From an uncultured Clostridia bacterium (GTDB taxonomy: Bacteria; Bacillota; Clostridia; UMGS1883): DNA of 64,000 nt. The notes below the pieces were generated by a model that had not been told where the DNA came from, did not search any database, and saw only the letters and a list, made by a program, of their open reading frames with translations. Shown here in pieces: positions 63,748 through 64,000 of this stretch; the first letter of the stretch is position 1, and each line of letters begins with the position of its first letter. The position numbers and the translations under genes are program-made. The DNA is taken from positions 1 to 64,000 of the forward strand of contig CANQRB010000001.1 in assembly GCA_947626145.1 (NCBI GenBank), in the 5' to 3' direction.

Positions 63748-64000
63748 ATGAAAAAGGTAAAACACAGAGCATTATCGTTACTGGCAGCGGCGGCAATGAT
63801 TTTTTCATGCACACCGTCGTTTTCCTACTATGAACCTGAAACCGACGAGCTTGGCGGCCTCTCGTCCCGTGAAGTTGGCATTCGCGTCGCGGAGGAGGGC
63901 ATGGTTCTTCTCAAGAACGACAATCAGGCTCTTCCCCTTGAGAAAGGCGATACGGTAGCCGTATTCGGCATTAACCAGGTCGATTACATCTATGGTGGCG
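63748..64000 (+). CDS. family 3 glycoside hydrolase, permuted type, 5' part only
   Basis: The first 84 residues; the gene runs off the window. A signal peptide with a possible lipobox is followed directly by VAEEGMVLLKNDNQALPL and VAVFGINQVDYIYGG. That segment normally begins the GH3 C-terminal (alpha/beta sandwich) domain, so the enzyme is probably one of the clostridial permuted GH3 proteins with this domain first. It would act on beta-glucosides or beta-xylosides outside the membrane. The ATG at 63748 is chosen for AAAGGAG 8 bases upstream and the signal peptide that follows. Confidence 0.8.
   Translation, partial: MKKVKHRALSLLAAAAMIFSCTPSFSYYEPETDELGGLSSREVGIRVAEEGMVLLKNDNQALPLEKGDTVAVFGINQVDYIYGG

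Overview
The window reads as chromosome of a fairly GC-rich Clostridia-type Firmicute, probably an uncultured gut anaerobe of the Oscillospirales or a related group. The reasons are the Bacillus/Clostridium gene orders (ylxM-ffh-rpsP-khpA-rimM-trmD; tig-clpP-clpX; obg-yhbY-nadD-yqeK-rsfS-leuS; spoVG-glmU-prs-pth-mfd), SLH-anchored surface proteins, strong Shine-Dalgarno sites, TTG/GTG starts, and sigma-A-type promoters that almost all have a 17-base spacer. The family assignments are from protein motifs read by eye; no database search was run.

Layout. 1-1022: trailer end of a CRISPR array with a type I-C-like repeat; the leader and any cas genes lie to the left, outside the window. 1024-2071: a broken phage head-protein fragment and an AT-rich N-formylglutamate amidohydrolase gene, which look acquired. 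2243-4948: a large SLH/lamin-tail/CotH surface protein. 5267-9697: small membrane and cysteine-motif proteins leading into a heterodimeric ABC exporter. 9732-13550: the SRP/ribosome-maturation operon, interrupted by a 175-base palindromic element. 13686-17225: two intracellular family 43 glycosidases flanking queA. 17328-20608: tig-clpP-clpX. 20696-28761: a phosphoesterase, a DUF1540 protein, thrC, and a tightly packed obg-to-leuS operon. 28931-32817: radical SAM protein, ComEC, Tag. 34492-38152 (minus): a DUF2264 protein, an anchored unknown protein, an MFS and a MATE transporter, all joined by ATGA overlaps. 38596-40960: two divergent secreted proteins with copper-amine-oxidase-like N-terminal domains. 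40989-46524 (minus): transporter, MscS, YbaK, dUTPase, aminotransferase, MurC. 46688-56152: spoVG-glmU-prs-pth-(small Dak-like domain)-mfd-feoAB. 56222-61345: sugar kinase, DHHW protein, HD protein, Spx-like protein plus anion permease. 61399-63087 (minus): ispF, ispD, carD. 63748-64000: start of a permuted family 3 glycosidase, cut by the window edge.

Together the window is mostly core housekeeping (translation, secretion, proteolysis, cell wall and isoprenoid precursors, nucleotide supply), interleaved with plant- or host-glycan degradation genes (two GH43, DUF2264, GH3, FGGY kinase). The least ordinary parts are the CRISPR trailer with two repeat lengths and a fused phage fragment, two structured intergenic elements (12073-12246 and 38332-38424), a ComEC with a degenerate metal-binding motif, a stand-alone Dak-like domain between pth and mfd, and the four-gene DUF2264-transporter operon. 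I did not find a clearly new defence or mobile system; the CRISPR/phage junction is the nearest candidate. No rRNA or tRNA gene was recognised.
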